Assembly: GCF_003934165.1 (NCBI RefSeq)
Contig: NZ_RKST01000016.1
Location: forward strand, 62,001-126,000
Direction of reading: 5' to 3'
DNA: 64,000 nt
Source: Borborobacter arsenicus
GTDB lineage: Bacteria > Pseudomonadota > Alphaproteobacteria > Rhizobiales > Rhizobiaceae
Shown: in pieces, positions 1 through 8,246 of the stretch
Position numbering within the stretch: the stretch's first letter is position 1
Layout: the number at the start of each line of letters is the position of its first letter
Translations under genes and position numbers: made by a program
Notes under the pieces: model-generated
Databases searched by the model: none
What the model was told of the DNA's origin: nothing
Seen by the model: the letters and a program-made list of their open reading frames with translations, nothing else

Positions 1-813
1 CATTAAGGCCACGCCGTCGCGAGGAAGAGCTTCGATTTTGTTCAGCATCCCCTCGCGCGAAATTTCGCCGAGATGGATGTCCACGAGCCGGCCGTCCGCA
101 CCGATAAACAGCGTCGCCGGCAGGCCCGGCGCCTTGTAGTGCCGGCTCAGTTCGCCAAAATTGTCCATCAGTACGTTGGGCAGGAGCAACCCTTCCCGTG
201 ACAGATAGATACGGATGCGCGGCGCGTTCTCGCCCTGGTTGGCGAAGACGAAAGTGACGTCGTCATTCGCCGCGGCCACCTCGGCCATCATCGGCATCTC
301 GCGGCGGCAAGGCGGACACCATGTTGCCCAGAGATTGATAACCATCGGCTTTCCGGCGAGTTCGGGAAGCGCGATGGACTGTCCTGAAAGCGTCTGGAGC
401 GCATTGCCGGGCAGAGGCACGGGATCGACGCCTGACGTCAGGAGCGACGCGGCATTCCAGACGAAGACACCGACGGCGACGCCGGCGAGACCGGCGATCC
501 TCCCGCGTGTCTCCTTGACCTGAAGAACCAGCAGGAGGAGCGCGGCAATGACGCCCGCCGGCCAAAAGAAGCCACCCTGCCAGACGGCGAGCGCGCGCCA
601 GGGGTCGTCGGCAAACGTGCTCCAGTGCATGACGACGTGGGCAGTCCTAGCCGCCGCGATCCCGAAGACCAGGCCCGTCGTTGACCAGCGCGCTAGCCCG
701 TCGCCGGACTTTCGGGCGGCGATCGTCGTCACGACGAGGAACGCGACGATCCCTGCGAGCGCGACGAGACGGTCGACCGACAGCATGAGTGATCCGATGG
801 TGACGGCGTTCAT
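1..813 (-). CDS. TlpA-like membrane thiol:disulfide oxidoreductase (3' end outside window)
   Basis: The reading frame starts at an ATG at 813 that overlaps the dsbD stop codon (ATGA) and stays open to the window edge, so the C-terminus is missing. The first ~120 residues are hydrophobic with several likely membrane helices. A thioredoxin-fold domain follows, with the active site WCPPC (Cys166 and Cys169) and a cis-Pro segment near LPATLFIG. TlpA/ResA-type proteins reduce periplasmic disulfides, for example in apocytochromes. The overlap with dsbD suggests that DsbD supplies its electrons. The family is clear; the exact substrate is not. Confidence 0.85.
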   Translation of the reverse strand, partial: MNAVTIGSLMLSVDRLVALAGIVAFLVVTTIAARKSGDGLARWSTTGLVFGIAAARTAHVVMHWSTFADDPWRALAVWQGGFFWPAGVIAALLLLVLQVKETRGRIAGLAGVAVGVFVWNAASLLTSGVDPVPLPGNALQTLSGQSIALPELAGKPMVINLWATWCPPCRREMPMMAEVAAANDDVTFVFANQGENAPRIRIYLSREGLLLPNVLMDNFGELSRHYKAPGLPATLFIGADGRLVDIHLGEISREGMLNKIEALPRDGVALM

Positions 814-2558
814 CGCTTGAGCGCCGTCGCCGACTGGATGAGGTCGGACGAGGCGACGCTTCCGATAAGGCGGGTGCCGCTCCTTTCGCGGCGCGAAGAG
901 TCGAAGAAGACCATGGTCGGCGGTCCCGCGATCTTGAGTTCCTTAAGCACCGCTTGGGCTGCGGCGTCGAACTCGCTGACATCGAACTTCACGAGATGAA
1001 CGCCGTCCAGTGCTTTCGCCACCCCCTTGTCAGGCAACACCTTGCGTTCGATCGTGCGGCAGATTACGCACCAGTCGGCAGTGACATAAAGCATCAACGG
1101 CTGTGCTTTCTCTCCTGCCGCCTCGAAAGCACGCAGGAGACCCTCCCGAGATGCTGTCGTCGTGAACGTCAGGTCCGATCCCGCAGGCGGTGCGGAGCGC
1201 AGCACAATGCGCGCCATGGCCTGCATCGGCTTGCCGTTGCCGTCGATGGCGCCGAGCGCGAGGATGCCGGCGAGAAGCGTCAGCCCCATCGCCGCCGCCT
1301 TGGCTCGGCGCGACGAGATCCGGAGCACGAGGTCGACTGCGGCGACGATCAGCAGGAGCGCATAGAGCGACAGGTCCATGGCGATCGGCAGCAGTGGCGT
1401 AGCAACCCAGATCGCCGTAGCGATGAAGCCGAAGCCGAACAGGCGCTTGATCTCCTCCATCCAGCGACCGGCGCGCGGCAGCAGACCTCCGCCGAACGTG
1501 GCCATGGCGATGAGCGGCAGGCCCTTGCCGAAGCCCAGCGAGAACAGCGCCAGCGCACCGATCCGCCAGTCGCCGCCCTGCGCGATGTAGACGAGCGCGC
1601 CTGCGAGCGGCGCCGTGACGCACGGCCCCACGATCAGCGCCGATGTGAACCCGAGCGCGCCGGCAGATCCGAGCGAGCCGCCGCCGCTCCGTCCTGCAAA
1701 GCGGGAGGTCAATCCGCTCGGAAGCTGAAGTTCGAAGGCGCCCAACATCGAGCTGGCGAGGATGAGGAACAGCGCGGCGATCGCCGCGGTGGTCAACGGC
1801 GACTGCAGGGCAAACTGGATGTTCTGGCCGCTCCAGCCGACGATCGCCCCGACCAAGCCAAAGGCCACGGCCAGGCCGAGCACATAGGTCGTGGACAGGG
1901 CGAAGCCGCGGGCTGCAGTGGTCCGTTCGCCCTGGCGGCCGAGCATCCCGATTACGATCGGATAGATCGGAAAAACGCAAGGGGTGAAGGCGAGGAGCAG
2001 TCCGAAGCCGAGAAAACTCAGCATGATCCAGGCGACGCTGCTCCCCTCCAGGATCGAGGAGGTGTCTCCGGCGTCGTCTGCGATCACGATGCCGGACGCA
2101 GCAAGCGAGACGTCGCCGGCCACTGGCGCGATGAAGCCGCCGACAGGTTTCGTGACCACGAGCGTGTCGGGTGCGACGACACGCGCTTCCGGCCGATAGC
2201 AGATGCCGCCGTCCTGGCAGCCCTGATAGTCGACGCGCACAGGCTCTCCGGCCGCGGGTGTCAGATCCACGATGGCTTCATCGAAGATGACTTCGACATT
2301 GCCGAAGCCGGGATCGTCCTTGGCGACGCCTTCCGAGACCGTGAACGGCACGTCGGTCGCGCCCTGCGTGATCGTGAAGTTGTCCCGGTAGAGGTAGTAG
2401 CCCGGCGCGATATTCCATCTCAGCTCCAGCTTCTCCCCGACCCTCGCCACCGATAGGGCGAAGGCGTCATCGACGTCGAGCGGTGCGACCGGCTGCTGCG
2501 AGGAGGCTGCGCCGGCCGACAGGAACAGGGCAATCAGAGCCGAGACGATGAACCGCAT
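810..2558 (-). CDS. dsbD: Thiol:disulfide interchange protein DsbD
   Basis: The 582-residue protein has the three-part DsbD layout: a signal peptide and an N-terminal periplasmic domain (cysteines in YQGCQDGGICY), a central membrane domain with about eight helices carrying FTPCVFP and VGPCVTAP, and a C-terminal thioredoxin domain with ADWCVIC. It passes electrons from cytoplasmic thioredoxin across the inner membrane to periplasmic partners. The next gene, TlpA-like, overlaps it by 4 nt and is a likely partner. It is divergent from a two-component system gene and shares an upstream CTTAAG double site with it. Length is normal for the family. Confidence 0.93.
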   Translation of the reverse strand: MRFIVSALIALFLSAGAASSQQPVAPLDVDDAFALSVARVGEKLELRWNIAPGYYLYRDNFTITQGATDVPFTVSEGVAKDDPGFGNVEVIFDEAIVDLTPAAGEPVRVDYQGCQDGGICYRPEARVVAPDTLVVTKPVGGFIAPVAGDVSLAASGIVIADDAGDTSSILEGSSVAWIMLSFLGFGLLLAFTPCVFPIYPIVIGMLGRQGERTTAARGFALSTTYVLGLAVAFGLVGAIVGWSGQNIQFALQSPLTTAAIAALFLILASSMLGAFELQLPSGLTSRFAGRSGGGSLGSAGALGFTSALIVGPCVTAPLAGALVYIAQGGDWRIGALALFSLGFGKGLPLIAMATFGGGLLPRAGRWMEEIKRLFGFGFIATAIWVATPLLPIAMDLSLYALLLIVAAVDLVLRISSRRAKAAAMGLTLLAGILALGAIDGNGKPMQAMARIVLRSAPPAGSDLTFTTTASREGLLRAFEAAGEKAQPLMLYVTADWCVICRTIERKVLPDKGVAKALDGVHLVKFDVSEFDAAAQAVLKELKIAGPPTMVFFDSSRRERSGTRLIGSVASSDLIQSATALKR

Positions 2559-2608
2559 CTTGATCAGGCCTTCTTCCGTTGCGAAGGAGCGCCGTCTCGG
2601 CGGATCAA

Positions 2609-2626
2609 CTTAAGGCAGGCTTAAGC
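2609..2626. promoter_or_regulatory. Direct-repeat operator CTTAAG-N5-CTTAAG, copy 1
   Basis: CTTAAGGCAGGCTTAAGC lies between the divergent dsbD and response-regulator genes. The two hexamers are 11 bp apart, the one-turn spacing used by OmpR/PhoB-type regulators. An identical 18-mer occurs at 5415 and a close variant at 7936. It also fits the CtrA spacing TTAA-N7-TTAA, so CtrA control is an alternative to control by the adjacent regulator. Confidence 0.7.
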
Positions 2627-2672
2627 GGACGTCGGATACCTGCCCGGCAATCGGAAGGAGTTGGCGCAAGCG

Positions 2673-3338
2673 ATGCGCATTCTCATCGTCGAGGACGATC
2701 CCATCCTGCTGGACGGCCTGACCGTGGGGTTGAAGCTTGCGGGCTTCACTCCGGATGCGGTCTCCTCCTGTGCCGATGCGGAGGCCGCGCTGCGCGCAAG
2801 CGACTACGAAGCCGTCGTCCTCGACATCATGCTTCCGGATGGATCCGGGATCGACCTCCTCGCCCAGCGGCGGCGCGAGCACGACGCCACGCCGATCCTT
2901 CTGCTGACGGCGCGTGACCAGGTCGCGGACCGTATCGCGGGGCTTAACGCCGGCGCCGACGACTATCTCGGCAAACCCTTCGACCTCGATGAACTCGCTG
3001 CCCGCCTTCGCGCGATCCAGCGGCGAGGGTCCGGCCGCGCCAGTGCGACGCTGCGCTGGCAGGGCGTGGTCATCGATCCCGCAACGCTGTCGGTCAGCCG
3101 CGACGACCTGCCGATCAATCTCACGCGTCGCGAGTTCACCATCCTGCGCCTCCTCATGGAGCGGCCGGGCGCGGTGATCGGCAAGCCTGCGCTGGAGGAG
3201 GCGATCTATGGATGGCAGGAGGGCGTCGAGAGCAACGCGGTCGAGGTTCACATCCACAATTTGCGCGCCAAGCTCGGCCCGGGGATTGTCCAGACCGTTC
3301 GCGGCATCGGGTATCGGGTCGGGGGAGAGCAGCCTTGA
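2673..3338 (+). CDS. OmpR-family response regulator
   Basis: A receiver domain (acidic pair D8/D9, phospho-acceptor D51, K101) is joined to a C-terminal winged-helix DNA-binding domain ending in VRGIGYRVG. The start is taken at ATG 2673, 12 nt after GGAAGGAG; a TTG at 2661 abuts that ribosome site and is less likely. The stop is 5 nt before the kinase ATG at 3344. With the kinase it forms a two-component system placed among disulfide-handling genes, so it probably senses envelope redox or metal stress. The CTTAAG double sites here and at 5415 and 7936 are its likely targets; this is an inference. Confidence 0.9.
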   Translation: MRILIVEDDPILLDGLTVGLKLAGFTPDAVSSCADAEAALRASDYEAVVLDIMLPDGSGIDLLAQRRREHDATPILLLTARDQVADRIAGLNAGADDYLGKPFDLDELAARLRAIQRRGSGRASATLRWQGVVIDPATLSVSRDDLPINLTRREFTILRLLMERPGAVIGKPALEEAIYGWQEGVESNAVEVHIHNLRAKLGPGIVQTVRGIGYRVGGEQP

Positions 3339-3343
3339 ACTCG

Positions 3344-4687
3344 ATGCGCGCGCGACTGCTCGTCATCCTGCTTCTGACCACGGGTGCGGTGTGGCTCTCC
3401 GCTGCGGCATGGATCTACTGGAGCACGCAGGCGCGCGTCGAGCAGGTGCTGGATGCCCGGCTGCGCGAAGCGGCGCGCATGGTGGATTCGCTGATCACGG
3501 ACCATAGGATCGAGATCGCGTCGGCGGCCGAAGCGATCGAGGGCCTGGACGTCGAGCGGATGACCGATGAACCCTACAGCCATCAGCTCTCGTGCCAAAT
3601 CTGGTCTCTGGCGGGGTCGTTGGTCGGCCGCTCCGAAGCCGCGCCCCGCGAGCGTCTGGCTTCGAGCGACGACGGCTTCTCCCAGACGGCGATCGATGGC
3701 GAGACCTGGAGGGTCTACACGGTCCTCAATTCCGAGCGCGGCGTCCAGGTCATGGTCGGCGACAATCTGAAGGTCCGCCAGTCGCTGGTCAACGACGTCA
3801 TGACCGGCACCTTGCTGCCCATGACTCTGGTCCTTCCCGTCGCCGGTCTCCTGATCTGGCTGTCGGTACAGCGGGGCTTGCGGCCACTCGACCGAATGGC
3901 GGCCCTGCTTGCAAGGCGGCACGCAAACGATCTCCGTCCCGTCGACCTGCCCGACGCACCCGGCGAGTTGCGGCCCGCACTCGACGCGATCAACGGGCTG
4001 TTCGGTCGCGTCGCCAGCGCCCGCGACCGCGAGAAGAGCTTCACCGCCTTTGCCGCGCACGAACTGAAGACGCCGCTGGCGGGGCTGAAGACGCAGGCCC
4101 AGATTGCGCTGGCGTCTGACGATCCCAAGACCAGCCGCCATGCGCTCGAACAGATTGTCAGCGGCGTCGACCGGTCGTCGCGGATGGTCCGGCAGTTGCT
4201 CGACCTTGCTGCGGCCGACGCGAACGAGGAACGGGACGTCGCAGGGGCGGCGGACGCAGCTACAGTCGTGCGCGACGCCATCCGGTCGGTCGAAAGCCTT
4301 GCGGCGCGGCGCAACGTCGGCATCGAAGCGCAAGGGCTTCCGGACGGAAAAGTGGCCTGCGACCGGGCACTCGCGACCACGGCACTGCGCAACATCCTGG
4401 AAAACGCGATCCTGCATTCACCGGCGGGTGAAACGGTGCGGATAGCGGCCTCGACATCGGATCAGAAAACGCTGTTCAGGGTCGAGGACGGTGGGCCCGG
4501 CATGACCGAAGACGATCTCGCACACGCTCGTGCGCGATTCTATCGCGGCACGCACCACGATGGGGCGGGGTCCGGTCTCGGCCTCGCAATCGTGGACACC
4601 ATCATGCGGCGTGCGGGCGGAAGCCTGACGCTAGCAAACCAGGAAGGCGCCGGCTTCACCGCCACCCTCCATTTCCCGAAGGCCTGA
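3344..4687 (+). CDS. Sensor histidine kinase
   Basis: The 447-residue protein has an N-terminal membrane helix, a periplasmic segment of ~130 residues, a second helix near residue 160, a HAMP-like linker, an H-box (FAAHELKTPL) and an ATPase domain with N (LRNILENAILHS), G1 (DGGPGM) and G2 (GSGLGLAIV) boxes. ATG 3344 is chosen because a signal anchor begins directly after it; the frame is open further upstream only as read-through inside the regulator gene. It is the partner of the response regulator just before it. The architecture resembles TctE/QseC-type kinases. The ligand is unknown. Confidence 0.9.
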   Translation: MRARLLVILLLTTGAVWLSAAAWIYWSTQARVEQVLDARLREAARMVDSLITDHRIEIASAAEAIEGLDVERMTDEPYSHQLSCQIWSLAGSLVGRSEAAPRERLASSDDGFSQTAIDGETWRVYTVLNSERGVQVMVGDNLKVRQSLVNDVMTGTLLPMTLVLPVAGLLIWLSVQRGLRPLDRMAALLARRHANDLRPVDLPDAPGELRPALDAINGLFGRVASARDREKSFTAFAAHELKTPLAGLKTQAQIALASDDPKTSRHALEQIVSGVDRSSRMVRQLLDLAAADANEERDVAGAADAATVVRDAIRSVESLAARRNVGIEAQGLPDGKVACDRALATTALRNILENAILHSPAGETVRIAASTSDQKTLFRVEDGGPGMTEDDLAHARARFYRGTHHDGAGSGLGLAIVDTIMRRAGGSLTLANQEGAGFTATLHFPKA

Positions 4688-4692
4688 TACGC

Positions 4693-5370
4693 TCAGCCTT
4701 CTTCTGCCCGCGCTCGCGCATCCTTGATCACCTGTTCGAAGCCGGCCTTGTCCAGCGCCGAGGCGACCAGGAACGGGCCGATCAGGTAGGCCGGCGTGCC
4801 CTGCAGACCGAGCGCCTCGGCAATGGCCAGGTTGCGCGTGAGCTGTTCCTCGATCTCCTTGCGATGCATCTTCAGGTCAGCGTCAAGACGGGCAATGTCG
4901 ATGTCCGTCGCCTCCAGCACGCTTCGCATCGCCGCCGCGTCCGCCCGTCCCTCCTGTGCCATGAGGGCGGTGTGGGCAGTCTCGTACTTTCCCTGCCACT
5001 GCGCCGCGAGCGCCAGCACCGCGCCATCCTTCGATGCCTCGGTCAGGATGGGCCACTCCTTGTAGACGAGGCGGATGTCGCCGTCGGCCGCGACGACCTC
5101 AGAAAGGGGTGTGCTGGCGCGGCGGCAGAAGGGGCAATTGTAGTCGAAGAAGGTGACGATGCTGAGCGAGCCCTTTGCGTTGCCGCCCACGGGCGAGCCA
5201 GGATCGTTCAGCACCATCTCCGGATCCAGCCCCTGTGCGAACGCCCGGTCGCGGAAACTGCCGATGCCCAGAAGGAGTCCGGCGGCGCCAAGGCCGATCA
5301 AAAGCTGTCGGCGGGAGGCCGACCGGTCGAGGAATGCCGTGGTCCGGGCATGGGGTACTTGTCGGGTCAT
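4693..5370 (-). CDS. DsbA-family periplasmic thiol oxidoreductase
   Basis: The 225-residue protein carries an N-terminal export signal with SRRQLLIG and a hydrophobic stretch, so Tat export is possible. A DsbA/DsbG-like thioredoxin fold follows, with active site CPFC (Cys79, Cys82) and cis-Pro loop GTPAYLIG. The organisation resembles the Com1/BdbD-like DsbA group, which oxidises or isomerises periplasmic proteins. It is convergent with the kinase gene (5-nt gap) and divergent from the L,D-transpeptidase gene, with CTTAAG copy 2 between the two. It probably belongs to the same regulon as dsbD. Confidence 0.88.
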   Translation of the reverse strand: MTRQVPHARTTAFLDRSASRRQLLIGLGAAGLLLGIGSFRDRAFAQGLDPEMVLNDPGSPVGGNAKGSLSIVTFFDYNCPFCRRASTPLSEVVAADGDIRLVYKEWPILTEASKDGAVLALAAQWQGKYETAHTALMAQEGRADAAAMRSVLEATDIDIARLDADLKMHRKEIEEQLTRNLAIAEALGLQGTPAYLIGPFLVASALDKAGFEQVIKDARARAEEG

Positions 5371-5414
5371 GATCGTCCTGCCGTGTTGTCGATGCCCGCA
5401 ACCTGACGACGGGA

Positions 5415-5432
5415 CTTAAGGCAGGCTTAAGC
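5415..5432. promoter_or_regulatory. Direct-repeat operator CTTAAG-N5-CTTAAG, copy 2
   Basis: This 18-mer is identical to copy 1 at 2609. It sits between the divergent dsbA-like and L,D-transpeptidase genes, about 45 bp from each start. Identity over the full 18 bp at two unrelated promoters argues for a protein-binding site. Confidence 0.7.
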
Positions 5433-5478
5433 TGGCGCGGGCTGAGGATGCGGAAAGCAAAAAAGCATCGAGGCCAGC

Positions 5479-6210
5479 ATGACATTCCCGGCAGATCCCT
5501 CAAAGTCGGCGCAGCGGGCCGGCGTTCCGCGTCGCGCCTTTCTCGCCGGTGCGGGCGCGCTCTTTCTCGGAGGCTGCACGACGGCGCTCCCGACCGCGCC
5601 GACGCCTGCGCTGGTTGCCGCGCCGCCGCCGCCACCACCACCCCTCATGTATGCCGCCATGCCGAACGAGCAGTTCCCCATCCCCGCCGTCGAGACGGAG
5701 AAGCTCGACCGCCGCTTCTGGCGCCAGGAGATCGACTACCCGACGGACGAGCAGGTCGGCACGCTGATCGTCGATACGCCGGGGAAATACCTCTATCATG
5801 TGTTGCCCGGCGGACGCGCGATGCGCTACGGCATCGGCGTCGGGCGCGAGGGGTTTGCGTGGGCGGGTCGCGCCATCGTCGCCTACAAGCGCAAATGGCC
5901 GCGCTGGACGCCGCCCGACAGCATGGTCGCTCGCCAGCCGGAACTCGAACCCTATTCCATCGCCAATGGCGGCATGGGGCCTAGCCTGAAGAACCCACTG
6001 GGCGCCCGGGCGCTCTACATTCACGAGGGTGGCCGCGACACGCTCTACCGGCTCCATGGAACACCGGAGGCATCCTCAATTGGCAATGCTGTTTCGTCGG
6101 GCTGCATCAGATTGGTCAATCAGGATGTGGCGCATCTCTACGACACGGTCCGCGACGGCAGCGCAATTGTCGTCATTCCCGACCGATCGATGTCGCATCT
6201 TCTCGTCTGA
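5479..6210 (+). CDS. L,D-transpeptidase (YkuD) lipoprotein
   Basis: The 243-residue protein has a twin-arginine-like N-terminus, then a lipobox ending in LGGC (Cys33) and a Pro-rich linker. The YkuD catalytic domain follows, with the signature HGTPE...SSGCIRL (His of HGT, Cys of SGC). Such enzymes make 3-3 peptidoglycan crosslinks or attach proteins to the wall. Starting at ATG 5479 gives a complete signal sequence. Divergence from the dsbA-like gene and the shared CTTAAG site link wall remodelling to the redox regulon. The catalytic Cys may need periplasmic reduction, which would explain the neighbours; that link is an inference. Confidence 0.92.
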   Translation: MTFPADPSKSAQRAGVPRRAFLAGAGALFLGGCTTALPTAPTPALVAAPPPPPPPLMYAAMPNEQFPIPAVETEKLDRRFWRQEIDYPTDEQVGTLIVDTPGKYLYHVLPGGRAMRYGIGVGREGFAWAGRAIVAYKRKWPRWTPPDSMVARQPELEPYSIANGGMGPSLKNPLGARALYIHEGGRDTLYRLHGTPEASSIGNAVSSGCIRLVNQDVAHLYDTVRDGSAIVVIPDRSMSHLLV

Positions 6211-6285
6211 GGTGTGGGGACCCTGTGAGTTTTTTGCGCGCAAAGAGATAGATCAGGGCCAGAATGCTCGAATGGCCTCCGCCGT

Positions 6286-6402
6286 CTACAGGTTCCACTG
6301 TTCGTTCAGTCTTGCGGCGACGAGCGAAATGAAGGCTGCGTAGAGCATCTGGCGCCTGAAGGTCTTCGCCGCGCCAACCCCGTTTGTGCGGTCGGTCGCA
6401 AC
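6286..6402 (-). pseudogene. Possible C-terminal remnant of a transposase
   Basis: A 38-codon open stretch runs between two in-frame stops. It reads VATDRTNGVGAAKTFRRQ followed by MLYAAFISLVAARLNEQW, which has the look of a transposase C-terminus, but there is no start codon or upstream part. The stretch 6211-6453 otherwise shows nothing coding. The family is not identified and the call is tentative. Confidence 0.25.
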
Positions 6403-6453
6403 CTACATTATCGCTCACAGCTCCCAAGTGCCGACTGGCTGACCTTCCATGCC

Positions 6454-7881
6454 TCAGCAGATGCGCAGTCGGCCCAGGTGTCGGACGTCGCTCTCGGGCA
6501 AGGCAAACCAATCGCTCAGCGCGTCGACTGTTCTGACCGGCAGTGTCTTGCGATGGCTGCCATAGCGCGGCGCGACACCCTGCTCGGTTATGTAGGCGGC
6601 GCGGTAAACTCGGTCGTCAACAACAGGTTGGCCATTGGCGGTAAAGCCGGTCTCGATCCGTGCGCCATGCGGGTTCTCGATCTTCACATTGAAGATCAGA
6701 CCACGAAAGCGCTTCACATAGCCTCCGCGCTGGCCGAACGGATCGCCACTGAAAGTCGCCTCCAGATTGTCCTCCATCATCCCGCGAATCTCTCCTCCGG
6801 TCAGATCGACCGTCTGGATCGGGGGGTTCATCGGGACCATGCACAGGAGATCGTGCACCGTTATGGGCCCGGCTGGGATAGGCGCGCCATATCGCCAGCC
6901 ATTGGAGAAGGCGATTTCGGTGTCGGCTGCCCGGGCGATCGCAGCCAACAACACGTCGTCCATCGGGGAATCAAGGCAGGTCACGCGATGAAGTAGCCGG
7001 TCTGTGTGCCCCACGATTTGCTCGCGCAAGTGGCGCGTTGGTTCAACCGCGGAAGCAACCAGCGCCTTCACCCGCGGCTCCTCCGAAACGTCCGCGTCAA
7101 CCGGGATCAGCCAGTGCCGCGCATCAGCGATGCGGCCGCCTTCGACGGTTAGGTCGAGACGCCCGACGAAACTGCCATGGCAGCCGGACTGGATGATCAG
7201 GGCGCCATTGCGAGTCATCGGCGCGGTCAATCGGTTGTGCGTGTGGCCGCTCAAGATCACGTCGATACCGTCGACAGCCTCGGCCAGCGCGCAGTCCTGC
7301 GGGAACCCGAGATGCGAAAGAACCATGACAAGGTCGCATCCCGCCTCGCGCAATCGCGCTCCCTCGCGCCGCGTTTCCTCGATCCCGTCCGAGAAGCGCA
7401 AGCCCTCAGAAAACGACGCTGGCATGGTCTTGTCGAGGATGGTTGCAGCTAGTCCGATCACTCCGACCTTGACGTCATTCCCGCTGATCGCGGACCCCGG
7501 AAAGCGCGGCGCCGCAGGATCTTGTGCCTCACAGTTCGCAGCGAGGAACGGGAAGTTTAAGGTCTGGGTCAGTTCCTTTAGTCGGCTCGGACCGTAGGCA
7601 AAATCCCAATGCCCCGTCATGGCGGAAAGCCCGAGCGCGTTGAGGATGGGAACGATCGCGTCACCGCGGCTCGAGACCAGCGCCGGCGTGCCATGAAACG
7701 TGTCGCCACTGTCGAAGGCCAGCACCTCGCCATGCGAACGGGCCTCGGCGAAGATCGCCGCAATCCTGGCAAACCCTCCCATGGTCGCGATGGAGGGTCT
7801 GTCGGCTGTCCAGACGATCTCGGGATGCGGTTCCAGATAGCCGTGCGTGTCGTTGATCTGCAGCAGCGTCAGTTTAGGCAC
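6454..7881 (-). CDS. SoxB/UshA-like metallophosphatase (5'-nucleotidase family)
   Basis: The 475-residue protein has the two-domain 5'-nucleotidase layout. The N-terminal calcineurin-like metal domain carries INDTHGYLEPH, DSGDTFHG, LSHLG and GHTHN; the C-terminal substrate domain runs from ~residue 290. The usual NHE/D motif is replaced by GHWDFAYG, as in the SoxB thiosulfohydrolase branch. No signal peptide is visible, unlike UshA or SoxB, so it may act in the cytoplasm. No other sox genes are present, so thiosulfate oxidation is not implied. A CTTAAG double site lies 55 bp upstream of the ATG and links it to the redox regulon. The substrate is unknown. Confidence 0.8.
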   Translation of the reverse strand: MPKLTLLQINDTHGYLEPHPEIVWTADRPSIATMGGFARIAAIFAEARSHGEVLAFDSGDTFHGTPALVSSRGDAIVPILNALGLSAMTGHWDFAYGPSRLKELTQTLNFPFLAANCEAQDPAAPRFPGSAISGNDVKVGVIGLAATILDKTMPASFSEGLRFSDGIEETRREGARLREAGCDLVMVLSHLGFPQDCALAEAVDGIDVILSGHTHNRLTAPMTRNGALIIQSGCHGSFVGRLDLTVEGGRIADARHWLIPVDADVSEEPRVKALVASAVEPTRHLREQIVGHTDRLLHRVTCLDSPMDDVLLAAIARAADTEIAFSNGWRYGAPIPAGPITVHDLLCMVPMNPPIQTVDLTGGEIRGMMEDNLEATFSGDPFGQRGGYVKRFRGLIFNVKIENPHGARIETGFTANGQPVVDDRVYRAAYITEQGVAPRYGSHRKTLPVRTVDALSDWFALPESDVRHLGRLRIC

Positions 7882-7935
7882 TTTGCAATCTCCGGATAGA
7901 CATTGTCGCCTACCAGCGTGACAAGGCCATTTCGG

Positions 7936-7953
7936 CTTAAGCCATGCTTAAGC
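7936..7953. promoter_or_regulatory. Direct-repeat operator CTTAAG-N5-CTTAAG, copy 3
   Basis: CTTAAGCCATGCTTAAGC keeps both hexamers and the 11-bp period of copies 1 and 2; only two of the five spacer bases differ. It lies upstream of the metallophosphatase gene on the minus strand. Confidence 0.62.
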
Positions 7954-7958
7954 GAGGT

Positions 7959-8054
7959 TCAGCACGTCCAAAATGACGTCGGCTCTTCTCGTGCAGTGGC
8001 TTGTCGACGAAGTGAGGCGCTGGCAGCTCTCGTCACGATCCTCATTCCTCTCAT
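7959..8054 (-). pseudogene. 5' remnant of a gene paralogous to the one at 12346-12864
   Basis: A ribosome site (GGAGGTGA) and an ATG at 8054 open a 31-codon frame beginning MRGMRIVT. The same start region, with almost the same bases, precedes the gene at 12864 (MRGMRILT). After the shared start the reading diverges and stops at 7959. It looks like the beginning of a duplicated gene whose body is lost. An expressed small peptide cannot be excluded. Confidence 0.4.
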
Positions 8055-8079
8055 GGGCGTCACCTCCGGATTCAATCTC
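8031..8079. repeat. Duplicated gene-start segment (partner at 12841-12889)
   Basis: The two segments share an uninterrupted 30-bp match (8037-8066 with 12847-12876), and similarity continues for a few bases on both sides. The segment covers the ribosome site, the start codon and the first codons of a minus-strand gene at both places. Confidence 0.7.
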
Positions 8080-8246
8080 ATGCCCCGGCGCGCGTTTACC
8101 AGCCGACATCTAAGCAAACGCGGTACGGTCAGTCGCTCTGCCATGACCTCGAGCGCGTCGCTCCGGCTAGGCGATCTTATTCCGGTCGCGCTTTGCGGAA
8201 AGGTCGTGGCGGCCCTGATGGTCCGCGCCGTCGCCGAGATTCGGCT

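Larger units (their letters stand above)
7882..8246. other. Gene-poor stretch between metallophosphatase and antiporter genes
   Basis: This 365-bp stretch holds CTTAAG copy 3 (7936-7953) and a truncated gene start (7959-8054). From 8080 to 8246 I see no supported gene, RNA or repeat. Confidence 0.5.

Noticed and set aside
954-2456. 500-codon plus-strand frame inside dsbD
   Set aside because: Arg/Gly/Glu-rich antisense frame with no domain; dsbD on the other strand has all family motifs.
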